A stretch of 64,000 nt of DNA from Selaginella tamariscina. Lineage: Eukaryota; Streptophyta; Lycopodiopsida; Selaginellales; Selaginellaceae. Below the pieces are notes generated by a model that saw nothing but the letters and a program-made list of their open reading frames with translations, did not search any database and had not been told where the DNA came from. This document shows, piece after piece, positions 44,232 to 55,127 of the stretch (positions within the stretch are counted from its first letter, which is position 1; every line of letters starts with the position of its first letter). The stretch covers positions 446,368 through 510,367 of the forward strand of contig PUQB01000083.1 of assembly GCA_003024785.1 (NCBI GenBank), written 5' to 3'. The position numbers were made by a program, and so were the translations under genes.

Positions 44232-45600
44232 TTGCAAGTTGTCCTTGAGGAATTTGCTGATGTCTTCCCTCCTGAGCTACCTCATGGCTTACCACCTGCA
44301 AGAGGTGTGGAGCATGAGATTGTGTTGGAACAGGGTACGAAAGCCATTTACCGTAAGCCGTTCCGACTGAGCCATGCTGAGGAGCAAGAGGTTAAGAGAC
44401 AAGTGATGGAGCTATTGGAATATGGCTTCATACAACCGAGCAAGTCTCCATTTGGTGCACCAGTATTGCTTGTCAGGAAGAAGGATGGCACCATGAGGAT
44501 GTGCATAGACTACAGAGCTCTCAACAAGCAAACAGTGAAGGACAGGATGCCCATGCCACGTGTGGATACTATCATGGATCATCTCGGTGGAGCCAGAGTG
44601 TTCACCAAGATAGACTTGCGTAGCGGGTATCATCAGATTGCTGTGAAGGAGGCAGATATCTACAAAACTGCTTTCAACACTAGCTTCGGGCATTTTGAGT
44701 TCACTGTTATGCCATTTGGCTTAACAAATGCCCCAGCCACATTCACTCGGTTGATGACTGAGGTGTTTGGTGACTACTTGCATGACTTTTGTGGAGATCT
44801 TCCTCGACGATATTCTTATTTACAGTAAGAATATGAAGGAGCATGTGGAGCATTTGCGGAGAGTTCTTCAATTGCTGAGGGAGAACAAGCTCTATGCAAA
44901 GAAGAGCAAATGTGCATTTGCTCAGTGCGAAGTGGAGTATTTGGGTCACATTGTGACGCCAAGTGGAGTGAAGACTGATCCACAGAAGGTGGCAGTGGTG
45001 GAGCAATGGCCAGTTCCTAGCAATGCACAAGAGTTACGGAGTTTCTTGGGCATGGCTGGTTATTACCGGCGGTATGTCAAGGATTATGCCAAGAAAGCTT
45101 CTCCGTTAACTAGGTTGCTAAGGAAGGACGTTCCCTTTGCATGGAGTGCTTCAGAGGAGAGCAGTTTCCAAGCTTTGAAACAAGCTTTGGTACGTGCACC
45201 AGTTTTATGTATTGCAGATCCCTCTAAGCCTTATGAGGTATCGTGTGATGCAAGTGGAGTGGCCATTGGAGCTGTACTTATGCAAGAGGGAAGGCCTATT
45301 GCTTATGAGAGTCGTACTTTGAATCCTGCAGAGCAACGGTACTCAACGTATGAGCAAGAACTACTGGCTATTGTTAATGCATTACGAGTTTGGAGGCACT
45401 ATCTTTATGGTGCAAGTTTCAAGGTGTTTACAGATCACAAGCCTTTGGTGTATCTGTTCACACAGAAAGAGTTAAACTCTCGGCAAGCTCGCTGGATGGT
45501 TAAGCTCATGGAGTTTGGCGAATTTCCTATTGAGCATCGCGCAGGAAAGACTAACGTGGTGGCAGATGCTTTGTCACGCGTTAGGAGAGCCACAGTAGTG
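44232..45600 (+). pseudogene. Gyp4 reverse transcriptase-RNase H
   Basis: RT begins '[20 protein letters not shown]' (44245-44305). It has '[18 protein letters not shown]', '[15 protein letters not shown]' and '[16 protein letters not shown]', then, after one frame change at about 44790, '[13 protein letters not shown]' (44793-44830). The RNase H carries 'CDASGVAIGAVL' (about 45245), 'STYEQELLAIVNALRVWRHY' and 'TDHKPLVYL'. The domain ends 'VVADALSR' near 45580. All catalytic acids are intact; the frameshift next to the LDD box is the main lesion. Confidence 0.85.
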
Positions 45601-46985
45601 GGAGAATTCCAAACACGCTTATGTAATGCATTAACAAGGACGGTCAGTGAGTTTAGCCAAGTAGTTCAACATGCTCAAGCACAAGACGCCGAGGTGCAGG
45701 AGCTCAAAGGACAGCTAGAGCCACCATTCTCATTTCAGGATGGGGTTTTGTACTACAATGGCCGTGTGTACCTTCCTCGTGTGGACCATTTGATCAACCA
45801 GGTACTATATTTTCATCATGATCGCCGGAGGCTGGTCATTTTGGGGGGAGGAAAACGTATGAGTTGATCAAGAGGAGGTTCTACTGGAGGAATATGAAAG
45901 CTGATATCATAGAGTACTGCAGGACTTGTGACAAGTGTCAGCAAGTAAAGGTGCCCAGGGAGAAACCAGGTGGGCTATTAGTACCATTGCCTATTCCAGA
46001 CAGGCGATGGGGCAGTATCTCTATGGACTTTGTCACCCATTTGCCAAGGACACAGAGGCAGAATGAACAGGTGTGGGTCATTGTGGACAGGTTGACAAAG
46101 TTTGTCAAGTTAGTTCCCTTGGGGAAGAATGTGAATGCATCCGAGCTGGCTACGATGTATTTACAACATGTATTTCCTATCCACGGATTTCCAGATGATA
46201 TTGTAAGTGATAGGGACTCCAAGTTCACTTCTAGCTTTTGGAGAGGCTTTTCTAAGTGCATAGAAGTGAAGCTTAAGCTGTGTAGCGGAGATCATCCCGA
46301 AACAGATGGGCAAACAGAGAGGGTGAACCAAGTTCTGGAAGATATGCTAAGGTGCACTATTAACCAGAAGGAAGGCAGTGGGATAAGTATATTCCATTAC
46401 TCGAGTTTGCTTATAATAACAGCCAGCACAGTGGCATTGGAATGAGTCCATACTATGCTATGTTTGGACGACATCCCAAGACAGCTTTTGAGCTCGGTTT
46501 AGCAAGTAAGAAGGCTCAAGGCAACATGGATGAGGAAGCTAAAGATCTGAGTGTTGAACTTGAAAACACAGAGTTTGTGCAAGAAGAACTTACAAGCAGC
46601 TCAGAGCCGAGCTATCAAGTTTGCTAATGAGCACAGAAGCTTCCGAGAGTTCCAGGTGGGGGATTATGTATATCTCCGAGTGGTATTTGCCACACATGTA
46701 AGGCGGAACACAGTTGTGGCCTTACGGAAGGGACGCAATGATAAGTTGTCTCCCAGGTACTCAGGTCCTTATGAGATTCTGGAGCGTATCGGTAAGGTGG
46801 CATATCGATACGGCTGCCAGAAGGAGTGAGGGTGCACCCAGTGTTTCACGTTAGCCAGTTAAAGAGAGTACTCACAAGGAACGAGTCCCGGGTAGATTCT
46901 TTGTGGATGTACGAGGCTAATGATACAGGACCAATTGAGTAAGTTATATGCCTTGAGGACAAGGACTTGCTAATGGGGGGAGGAT
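45601..46985 (+). pseudogene. Gyp4 integrase
   Basis: The HHCC zinc domain spans a frameshift at about 45860 ('HDRRRLVILGGGKRM' then 'CRTCDKCQQVK'). The core lies at 45985-46380: 'ISMDFVTHLPRT', 'DDIVSDRDSKFTSSFWRG' and 'HPETDGQTERVNQVLEDML', giving the D,D,E triad. The C-terminal part ('FQVGDYVYLRV', 'LSPRYSGPYEILERIG') runs to 46829 and then, one frame on, 'VHPVFHVSQLKRVL' (46832-46875). No chromodomain follows before the 3' LTR. Confidence 0.8.
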
Positions 46986-47198
46986 TGTTATGACCCATAT
47001 AACGAATTAAAGAATATTCCCCAGAAAGGTATAAGCTAGAATATTCCTAAGGAGCTATACCTAGATCTAAGAGAGAATTAAGGGCACACTATTATTGGAA
47101 GCCTTTCTTGGAGAGCAGCGTGTGGAGACTAGAGACAGCTCGGGGGAGGTCGGGTGGTATTGTGAAGGTCTCTAGATTGTACGTAGAGGTGCCTAACA
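46986..47198 (+). repeat. Gyp4 3' LTR
   Basis: Preceded by the polypurine tract GGGGGGAGGAT (about 46974-46985) and followed by TACGC (47199-47203). Confidence 0.95.
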
Positions 47199-47203
47199 TA
47201 CGC

Positions 47204-47525
47204 CTTATGGACTATACAGGCTATCCAAAGGAGAAGAAAGGCCTGGCTCGATAGGAAGAGAAGAGGAAAGGAGATAAAGGAAGGGGACTTGGTCCTGTGG
47301 TATAGAGGTAAGGTGGGAGAAATGAGTCAAAAGCTTGATTTAAAATGGATAGGCCCTTTTCGGGTTAAGTCTGTAAAGGAAGAAGGAGTGATGCAGTTAG
47401 AAACGTTGGAAGGAGAGGAAATCGAGGGAATGGTGAATGTTAATAAGGTAAGGAAGTATATATCGCAGGAGAACATTGCAGGAAATGTTATTTTTATTGA
47501 TTTGAGGAGCATATTCTCTGCTTGA
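47204..47525 (+). pseudogene. Gyp2a integrase C-terminal domain, after Gyp4
   Basis: 'GDLVLWYRGKVG' and 'KLDLKWIGPFRVKSVKEEG' are the GPF/Y-type DNA-binding end of Ty3 integrases. It is the direct continuation of the frame broken at 42379. It ends at TGA 47523-47525. Confidence 0.75.
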
Positions 47526-47567
47526 CAGTGCACATGAAACGAGGCTGTAGATCTAAGGTTTTACAGA

Positions 47568-47780
47568 GTGTGCAGCAAGAGAGAGATATCGGCAAAGAAA
47601 GGATGTTTGCCTACTCAAAATTGTCGTGAGTTGATTAATCCTCTCGATGGAGAGAGATTGGGTCAGGTACAACTGGTACATACAAAGTGGGATTTCTCCT
47701 TAGAAATAGAGAAGGTGTTGAGGGAACTCGGATTGTGGGAGTATGCACAGATTTTGAAGGATGGAGAGCCTCATGATTAG
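47568..47780 (+). CDS. Gyp2a downstream small ORF
   Basis: A 70-codon ORF, not recognised. It lies between integrase and a larger ORF and has no ATG-context or motif support beyond being open. It could be a leader exon of the next ORF or chance. Confidence 0.25.
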   Translation: MCSKREISAKKGCLPTQNCRELINPLDGERLGQVQLVHTKWDFSLEIEKVLRELGLWEYAQILKDGEPHD

Positions 47781-47816
47781 AAAATTAAATCATAAAATAT
47801 ATTTGAATAAACTTGT

Positions 47817-48434
47817 ATGCTGATGGAAAAGGTGGATAAGCCAAAGATAGGATTTGTAGCGTATTCTGAGGAGAGGAAACTCCTCTTCATAGAAAAGCTT
47901 TTAGAAAAGGTTTTCCTGTTGCCGAGATCAGAGGGAGAAGTTAAGGCAAATAGATCTCACCTTACAGACTTTCTGAAAGAAGGGAAGCAGTATATAAGTA
48001 AGGTAGGTTTAAAGCTTTCCGATCTCGTGGAGGAGACGCAGTTGGCAATGAATTTCATTGTCAATGCTTTTGAGTTCCAAACATCACACATCATGGCGTC
48101 AAACCCAGTGATGTCCTTGTATGATGGATTGAAGGCAAAGAGGCCGGTGGGGGTGGCTCGGTATTTGATAAAGAGGTTGAGAGAGCACCTATGCGCCACG
48201 CAAGAATTGGAGAAGAAAGGAGAGCCTTCATTAATGATGGCGTTTACGTGGGTACAGGTAATTGCAGATTATGTGCGCCTGCATGGAGAGCCGGCAGGGC
48301 CAAAAATTGTGGTTCGGATGAAACAGGTGAGGAAGGAGACAGAGTTGTTTCAGAAGAAGCAAGGGAAGCGGAAAGGATCGGAAGCTAAAGGGAAGGAATT
48401 AGAAGGGGACCTGCAAAGGGAGGAAGAGAAATAG
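47817..48434 (+). CDS. Gyp2a 3' ORF A, unknown protein (205 codons)
   Basis: An intact ORF of unknown function lies downstream of integrase, where Athila-type elements carry an extra ORF. The N-terminal two thirds look globular and helical ('LSDLVEETQLAMNFIVNAFE', 'ARYLIKRLREHLCATQELEK', 'LMMAFTWVQVIADYVRLHGE'). The C-terminal third is strongly charged (Lys/Glu-rich). I see no signal peptide or membrane segment, so an envelope role is not supported. It may instead be a nucleic-acid-binding or gag-like accessory protein; that is inference. Confidence 0.5.
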   Translation: MLMEKVDKPKIGFVAYSEERKLLFIEKLLEKVFLLPRSEGEVKANRSHLTDFLKEGKQYISKVGLKLSDLVEETQLAMNFIVNAFEFQTSHIMASNPVMSLYDGLKAKRPVGVARYLIKRLREHLCATQELEKKGEPSLMMAFTWVQVIADYVRLHGEPAGPKIVVRMKQVRKETELFQKKQGKRKGSEAKGKELEGDLQREEEK

Positions 48435-48484
48435 GGAGAAAAGTTGCACAAGAAGAAGAAGCCTAAGGTGGAGAAGCAGGCACG

Positions 48485-49153
48485 GTGAAGAGGAATACAA
48501 GGTCGGGAGGCAAGACTGGAAAGCAGAAGGCGAGGGTGCAGGAAGGACCGGAGCAGAGATTGGTGGTAGATTTGGAAGAGGAAGAGGATGAACAGTCAGG
48601 GGGTATGATGCTGGAAGATGAAGAATTATTTGAGCAAGGAGAGAAGGAAGAACCTGGGGAGCAGCAGGAAGAGGAGTCGCATGAAGTGGATAAGGAGCAG
48701 AGAACGAAAGCGAGGCAGGAAATTAAGTCAGAATCTCGGAAGCAGGTGATAATAGATCAGGAGGTCACTCCGAAGTCGTTACAGGAGGAGCAGCCTATGA
48801 TGATCGTGCCATTGGAGACGGTGGATCTTTCGAAGCGAAGATATGCGAGAAGGATAAGGCAGCAACGAATGAACGGACGGATGGGCAAGAAGGGAAACGG
48901 AAGGGGTTCGAGTCATCTGCTGATACTCCACGATTACGATCATCTCCCAGTTTCGACAGTTACGCCGGCAACGGCGGATGTAACCGATGATGGGGTAGTG
49001 AAAATTGCAAAGGAAGTGGAAGAGATGGTGCGTGGATCGAAGTTTCCGAGACATCAATTCAACCCACCCATTCCAGTCATCACCAAGATCACACGGAGGT
49101 ATGTATGGCAAGGGTGTGTATCGTGGGGGATCATAGGGCATGGCAGTTCCTGA
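48485..49153 (+). CDS. Gyp2a 3' ORF B, acidic unknown protein
   Basis: A 222-codon ORF rich in Glu, Gln and Lys, with acidic stretches (DLEEEEDEQ near residue 35) and basic patches (RRYARRIRQQR near residue 120). Not recognised. It continues in another frame after 49140 ('MAVPDFRLDEEDMRQQQHEG'), which suggests one longer protein broken by a frameshift. Confidence 0.45.
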   Translation: MKRNTRSGGKTGKQKARVQEGPEQRLVVDLEEEEDEQSGGMMLEDEELFEQGEKEEPGEQQEEESHEVDKEQRTKARQEIKSESRKQVIIDQEVTPKSLQEEQPMMIVPLETVDLSKRRYARRIRQQRMNGRMGKKGNGRGSSHLLILHDYDHLPVSTVTPATADVTDDGVVKIAKEVEEMVRGSKFPRHQFNPPIPVITKITRRYVWQGCVSWGIIGHGSS

Positions 49154-49835
49154 TTTCCGCTTGGATGAGGAGGATATGCGACAACAGCAGCATGAGGGTA
49201 ATGTGCAGGCGGATATCTCCTTCAAGCGTAGAAAGGCATTTGCACGGAAAGAGGTGCAGACTACGGACACGCAGATTCAATTTGCACAGGTTCTGGCGCA
49301 GCTTTAGTCTGAGATGGTGGAACAGGTCATTGGAGGAGGGAATGAGGCACAGGACGCAACTCAGATGGCGGCAAGTCTATTCAATCATTTGGTCAACGCT
49401 GGATACACTGTTAAGGATAGGGCAGATATTCAGAGGTTGATTGTGTAGGCTGTGGAGAGCGTCATGGCACCCAAAATGACCGCCATTCAGGGACTGATGA
49501 GTAAGGGCGTTCAGCGACCGGCTAAGCAGAGGACTCCAAGCCCGGTGGTGGAGCTTAAGCCCACGGTGACATCACAAGAGCCGATGACACTGTTCCAGAG
49601 GTTAGTGCGAGCACGAGATGAAACCCAGCAGACTGCTACTATATTATCGGTGGTGGTGGACGAGTTCCAGTGTCTTCAGGAGGAGAACGAGCAGCTTAGG
49701 AAGGAGACGCAGGCGTTTCGCCTTCAGGTAGCAATGGTATAGCAGGAACTTGACAAGGAAAAGGCAGAGTTTCAGAAGTATAAGGATCAGGAGGAGGTGG
49801 AGTATCAGGATGATGCGCAGGATGTGTTGCCATGA
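49154..49835 (+). pseudogene. Gyp2a 3' ORF B continuation with coiled coil
   Basis: Open segments at 49154-49307 and 49452-49742 encode 'PMTLFQRLVRARDETQQTAT' and a heptad-like 'FQCLQEENEQLRKETQAFRL', a likely coiled coil. A stop at 49741-49743 splits it from 'QELDKEKAEFQKYKDQEE'. The same region is preserved, inverted and decayed, in Gyp2b, so this 3' region is a family trait. Confidence 0.45.
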
Positions 49836-49863
49836 GGACATAGCAACGAATAAGGAAGGGCAG

Positions 49864-50397
49864 TGTTAAAGGTAAAATATTAGGAGCATAGGACATCCTA
49901 CTGTAGAGAGAATAAGGGTAGAAGTCTATAGTAAGCATGAAAGGAAAGGCTGTGAAGAAGGAAAATCCTTACTGAGAGGAGAAGGAAAAAGGAAAAAGTA
50001 AAGGAAAAGGAATAGGTAAAGGATGACGTGGTGAGAGGAAGAGTAGTTAAGGGGAGTTAGGGCAACGAAGAAGGGTCTCCATTTGAAGTTCCAGCAAGAG
50101 TAGAGGTTCTTTACACTTTGTCTCTTGTATTCATGTTAGTAATGAAAGGTGCATATTGTAAGATCTTGTGTGTATGGATGTGTACTCTCAATGAATGGAT
50201 CTAACAAGGCAATAGCCAAAATCCGTTCTTGCCCTTGACTTCGGAGACCAGTCATTGTGGCTTTGAGAGAAGGAGTTTGATATATATATATATGTAGAGA
50301 GTTGAAGAAAAGAAAGTGTGTAGCCTTTCTTAAAGGTTAGAAGAAAGGAAACCGGTTAATAGGAAAAGGTGGGGTTTCCAGGTTTTTTTATTTAACA
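49864..50397 (+). repeat. Gyp2a 3' LTR
   Basis: TGTTAAAGG to TTTAACA, 534 bp; followed by GCCTC, the target duplication. Confidence 0.85.
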
Positions 50398-51125
50398 GCC
50401 TCAACCACTAGTTTTGCGGAACGTGAACTCGGGTAATGCCTTTGAGCTTGCAAGTAGGTTTTCGGACCAAGGAATTTGACTAATTCCTTGAAAGTGACGT
50501 ACCCCTGTCCCAAAGGCAAGATCATGCCAACGATAAGGATAGTTAACCCAAATGTGGGACGTACCCCTGTCATATGGAAGTTTGGGCGGCACAACAAGGG
50601 TTGCGCCTTGACAACAACTTAGCTTGCACCGGTAGGAGGTTAACGAGCTCTCTTTTGAACTCAGAAGTCTTACTACATATACTCTACCTTATTTATGTGA
50701 TGGAGAGCCCCCCCCCCCCCCCCCCCGTTTTCCTACATGAGTAAGTGGCTAGCACAAAAATGCCAGCCCTTAGAGAAAAGAGATGCCTAACCTAACCTAA
50801 ATAACCCCTAGGGGGGTATAGGGCATGGGGTTAGGGCAGCCCTAGGTTAGGTCAACCTAGGGTGTCCCTAACCTTATTTTGACAAGCTATACTTTGCAAA
50901 AAACCCTAACCTGGAACGTCAAAACGAGGGAGAGTTTTCTAAATGAAAGTGCTAGCTTCACCTAGAGTTTCTTGCGAATACCTAACGACACCCGACCGGA
51001 CCATACTAGATACCCAAGTGACTATGCGAGCCTATTTCTTCTACATTTAGGGTTTGTCACATAATCCACTAAGTAACAACAGTCAAACCCAAAGTAACGG
51101 GTCGATCATAGTAAAAACTATGACA
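50398..51125 (-). repeat. Gyp1a 3' LTR, right part
   Basis: Continues 36196-36437 and ends CTATGACA. The full LTR is about 970 bp. It contains a 19-base C run (50708-50726) and an ACCTAACC/CCCTAGG-rich segment (50785-50880). The polypurine tract of the element is the complement of CTCCCCGCCTTT at 51127-51138. Confidence 0.65.
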
Positions 51126-51489
51126 CACTCCCCGCCTTTGAAAATGTCAATGTCCTCGTTGACGTCTAGCTCCAAGACTAGACTAGGTTAGGAAAAATTA
51201 ATTGAAAACTAATGCTAATCAATCTATGTGGAGTTACAAAAAGTTCACAAGTTTTATTACCCCCTTGCATTACGCGAAGCCAAATACTTCAGAATCGTCA
51301 TTCACTGAGTGACAACTTAGCTGCCGGAGGTACCACCTACAACAAAGAAGTCATTTGGAGACCTTTTGCACATTTACAAAGTTTGTCACCCGACACAGAT
51401 AACAAGTTAGTTAATTTCTTTTAGTTAACTAGAATTTATATCAGAGGCCTCTAGTTTAATGTGTTTGTCGGCCCCTAGGGTTAAGAAGA

Positions 51490-51700
51490 CATAATTATTT
51501 CTTAATCAGTTTGAGACCTCACCTCAAACTCATTCACCAACTCCATCACGTTTTGTAAATTCTTCAATGGTTCCCATGTCGACTTGCACGCCGGATAGCC
51601 TTTCCATTTGACGAGATACTCAAACTTACGTTTTCACGGTCCATAAACCTTCTTTTGCCCAATATGGATTCGACTTCGTACTTCCATATCTTCATTAACT
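51490..51700 (-). pseudogene. Gyp1a chromodomain
   Basis: The minus strand encodes 'EYLVKWKGYPACKSTWEPLK' (about 51555-51615) followed by 'NLQNVMELVNEFE', a textbook chromodomain end with a C-terminal helix. It marks Gyp1 as a chromovirus. The upstream half is damaged near 51635-51690. Confidence 0.8.
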
Positions 51701-52900
51701 AGCTCAAGGGCGGACGTAAGTTTTCATATCTTTGTGGATGTTTCTCATCCTTGTGGAATGGCTCGAGCAAATTGACATGAAACACATTGTATTGTTTCCC
51801 AACTTTGAAGGAAGATCTAACCCATATGGACCTATGTAGTGTGATAGAAACTTCTTCGAAAGAGTTGTTGGAACCTTCAGGTTTCTGGTACTCAACAATA
51901 CCATATCCCCAATTTGATATTCAACATCCCATCAATGCATTGTTTAATCTAAACCATTAATTGCATCCCTTATTGTATTGCTGATGATACCTTTCCTGTG
52001 TTGTAGTCATTGCTTGACGAGCAGCTTCCCATGTTCGATATAATTGACCAGTAAACTTTGCTATAGAGGGAACTCGTCTTTCGGTAACACCTATTCTGAG
52101 GAATACCACCCTTATTTCTAGTTAACACTTCCATCGGGCTACACCTGATCACAGTGTGTGTCGAGTTATTGTAACATATCTCAGCCATATCCAAGTGTTC
52201 AACCAATCAAGTTGATCACCTTGAACATAGCATCTGAAATAGTCCTTGACTGTCAGTTCACCCTCTCCGTTTGACCATTAGTTTGCATATGGTAAGCTGT
52301 ACTGAACTTCAGCATCGTGCCAAACTACTTAAACAACGTTTCCCAAAACTTGCCCATAAATTGAGGATCCTAATCTAAGATCATCGTTTCTGGTAGCCCA
52401 CGTACTCTTATGATTTCGTGGAAGAATAACTTTGCTGCTTGAATTGCATTCACTGTCTCTTCAGTTGGAATGAAATGAGCAACCTTTGAAAAAACAATCG
52501 ACTACCATCATGAGCGTGTTAAAACCACAAGATTTGGCAATCCCATGATAAAGTCCAAACACTTTAAATGGCCGCTTTGGAATCGGTAGACACTGCAACT
52601 TCCCAGCTCATTTTTTGCGATCGATTCTTCACTTGTTGATATGTTGGGAATGTCTTAACATATTTGGCAACATCGTCTATCATACCTGGCCAATAGAATC
52701 CCTATTTTAACAAAACCACCGTTTTAGGCCTTCCACCATATCCTGCCAAAGGAACGTCGTGAGCTCTCTTAACAACCTCTACCTCCATGTCCCTTTAGAA
52801 CATAGAGTCTCTTCTTTATAGTAAAGAACTCCATCGCGTACAAAGTGCGCCTGTTTAAGTGCATCCATTCAACTTTCTATTCCTACTAGAACATTACCAT
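51701..52900 (-). pseudogene. Gyp1a integrase
   Basis: The zinc-binding end lies at about 52640-52765 ('PLAGYGGRPKTV', 'FYWPGMIDDVAKYVK'). The core is heavily decayed. 'MAEICYNNSTHTVIRCSPME' (52125-52195) and the C-terminal 'VLLSTRNLKVPTTLSKKFLS' (51840-51900) are readable. Multiple stops are present. Confidence 0.65.
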
Positions 52901-53500
52901 CTTTAGTAACTGGTGAACTTGTTTCCTCTTACTAGGTTTAGAGCCCCTTAGCAAATTTGTCTTGAGGATACGCCATCACAAATTCATCCATCAAAGTTGA
53001 CATGGGTGCTGACATAATACAAAGATGACCCTTCCTATTGAGTGCATTAGCTACTACATTGTTCTTTTCCCGCTCTATGTCTGATTTCAGGCTGAAATCA
53101 TGCTAAATTTTGCCGCATCTAGCATACTTTGGTGGATAGCTTCGGCTGCATTTCAAAATACCTTAGAGTTACGCTATCTGTCCAAACCACAATGCTAGAT
53201 AATGAGGCCAATACTCCAAGGAAGCAACAATAGACATACATCTCCTTCTCGTGAGTAGGCCATTGAGTTTGTGCAGCATCCAACTTCTTCGAGAAAAAGG
53301 ACACCGAATTCCTTTCTATTGCAATACACCACCAATTACAAAGTCAGAAACGTCACATTCTAGTTCAAAGGGATCTTCAAAGATGGGCAACTGCAAAATT
53401 GGCTCAGAAGAGATAGCTTCTTTGAGTTTTGACGAATGCACGTTGGCACTCTAGAGTCCAATGCCATGGAATGTTCTTCGTGAGATTTGTCAATGGGGCC
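52901..53500 (-). pseudogene. Gyp1a RNase H
   Basis: 'MSFFSKKLDAAQTQWPTHEK' (53245-53304) followed by 'EMYVYCCFLG' is the chromoviral RNase H region with its catalytic Glu. The first catalytic Asp block is at about 53340-53370 in another frame. Confidence 0.65.
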
Positions 53501-54345
53501 ATTATTTTCAAGTAACCCTTTATGAATCTTTGGTAATACCTTGTCAGACCAAGAAATGATCTAACTTCATGCATGTCTTTTAAAGTCATCTACTCAATAA
53601 TAGCTTGAATTTTCTTTGGATCCATGGCAACCTCCTCACATGAGATCAAGTGTCCCAATAAATCTATCTTGGTTTGACAAATGCACACTTGCTTTCTTTA
53701 GCATACAACTAGTTCTCTCTCAACCTCTGAAACACTCTTTCTAAGTGTTCCACATGTTCTTCAATTGCTGAACTAAAAACCAGAATGTCATCAATATACA
53801 CCACCACGAACTCATTTAAATAGTCTATAAACACATCATCCATTATTGTGCAAAATGTTGTTGGAGTGTTGCACAACCCGAATGGCAAGACTAAAAACTC
53901 AAATGATCCATAATGCGTTTGAAAAGCGGTCTTCTCGATGTCATTCTCTGCTACCCAAATTGATGATATCTGGATCTCAAGTCTATTCTGAAAAATATTT
54001 TACTTTCAATAGCTTATCAAATAGGTCGTCCACTCATGGAAGAGGATACTTATTTTTGATAGTTATCACATTCAACGCTCGATAGTCCACACACATTCGC
54101 ATCATACTATTCTTTTTCATTACAAACAAGATCGGTGCACCATATGGTGATCGACTAGGTCGACTATGTCCTCGACCAATCAATTCTGTCAACTGTCTTT
54201 TCAATTCTATTAACTCTTGAGGATTCAACCGATATGGGGCTCTTACCGTTGGAGATGAACCTGACAAAATCTCTATCTTGTGGTCCACAACTCATGTAGA
54301 GGTAACTCGGGTGGCAAGTCTTCTGGCAATACGTCCTTAAACATA
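53404..54345 (-). pseudogene. Gyp1a reverse transcriptase
   Basis: Fingers lie at 54034-54288 ('[17 protein letters not shown]', '[17 protein letters not shown]', '[20 protein letters not shown]'). The catalytic 'FVVVYIDDILVF' is at about 53775-53815. The connection 'EVRSFLGLTRYYQRFI' lies at 53525-53575. The sequence upstream of the fingers ('PEDLPPEL'-type) runs to 54345, where GTE-C begins. Frame breaks are at about 53890 and 53600. Confidence 0.75.
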
Positions 54346-54371
54346 TGCATGTTATAACTAAAATGGGCATG
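54346..54371 (+). repeat. GTE-C terminal inverted repeat (transposase end)
   Basis: TGCATG then TTATAACTAAAATGGGCATG; one base differs from the GTE-B equivalent. Confidence 0.75.
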
Positions 54372-55127
54372 TTTATAGTTTCATTTCTTAATAATTAGCA
54401 ATTTTAGTTATTAATTAGCATTTTCTAATATTAAAGGAATATTCTTTAGAATATATGTTTGAATATAGAATATTCTTTAGAATATTCTATTTTATAATCG
54501 ACCCTTTAATAAATATAGCATTAATGAACCAAAAAATTAATAACATTATAAAAGTAGAAGGTATTAAATTATATAATATATATTATATTAAGATTGTATG
54601 GGCCTAATATAAAAATTAAGAAAGAGCATAAGAGGTACATTTATAAATATTATGTTTTATTAAAATATTAATATTTAAATATAACATTAATTAAAAATTT
54701 GTACTAGTAAAAAAAATATATAATTTACAAAATCCTATAATAATATAGTCAATCTTCCATATTTTTTTATAAATTTATATAGTTAAGTAAATAATTTGGT
54801 ACTATTATTAAAGAGTTTATTATAATTATGAATATTAAATATACGATATTTTATAATTTGTAATTGCTTTAAGCTTCAGAAAACATACATTCTCTTGCAG
54901 TTTTGTTCATCGTGACTTTATCAACGCTTCTTGACATTCACCCATATCGAATGATTTAACATTTATAGAACATACTGGGTCTTTTTGATTGGGAGACCAT
55001 GTTTTTTCTAGGCATCCATTATATCCTTTGCTCTCCTTCTCATGTCCCTTTTTTGTGGTTTGAACCATGCAACCTTAACCATGCTATTTTTTGTGATTAC
55101 TTCAGGTGTGTCGATAATTTGACCCAT
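54372..55127. other. AT-rich subterminal region, GTE-C
   Basis: No gene is seen; it is the inverse match of 18315-19077. Confidence 0.55.

Larger units (their letters stand above)
42380..47198 (+). mobile_element. Gyp4: young Ty3/gypsy element nested in Gyp2a
   Basis: A compact element of 4,819 bp with perfect TACGC target duplication. Removing it rejoins the Gyp2a integrase reading ('RRYA' to 'LWTIQAIQRR'). LTRs of 212 and 213 bp differ by three substitutions and one indel. It has gag, protease, RT, RNase H and integrase, with no chromodomain seen between integrase and the polypurine tract. Few frameshifts suggest recent activity. Confidence 0.95.
36438..50397 (+). mobile_element. Gyp2a: Tat/Athila-like Ty3/gypsy element with 3' ORFs
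   Basis: LTR-to-LTR element of about 14 kb, of which 4.8 kb is the nested Gyp4. The flanking GCCTC at 36433-36437 and 50398-50402 is a target duplication (one extra T at the left). The RT has FMDDF rather than Y(I/L)DD, there is no chromodomain, and 2.5 kb of extra ORFs follow integrase, as in the non-chromoviral plant lineage. It was inserted in the Gyp1a LTR. Confidence 0.85.
51126..54345 (-). mobile_element. Gyp1a internal region (3' two thirds), chromovirus
   Basis: Read on the minus strand from the right: RT, RNase H, integrase, chromodomain, noncoding tail, LTR. The part upstream of RT is missing because GTE-C begins at 54346. It is better preserved than Gyp1b. Confidence 0.75.

Noticed and set aside
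47817..48434. Envelope-like protein in Gyp2a
   Set aside because: No signal peptide, transmembrane helix or cleavage motif is visible; the protein is charged and soluble in character.
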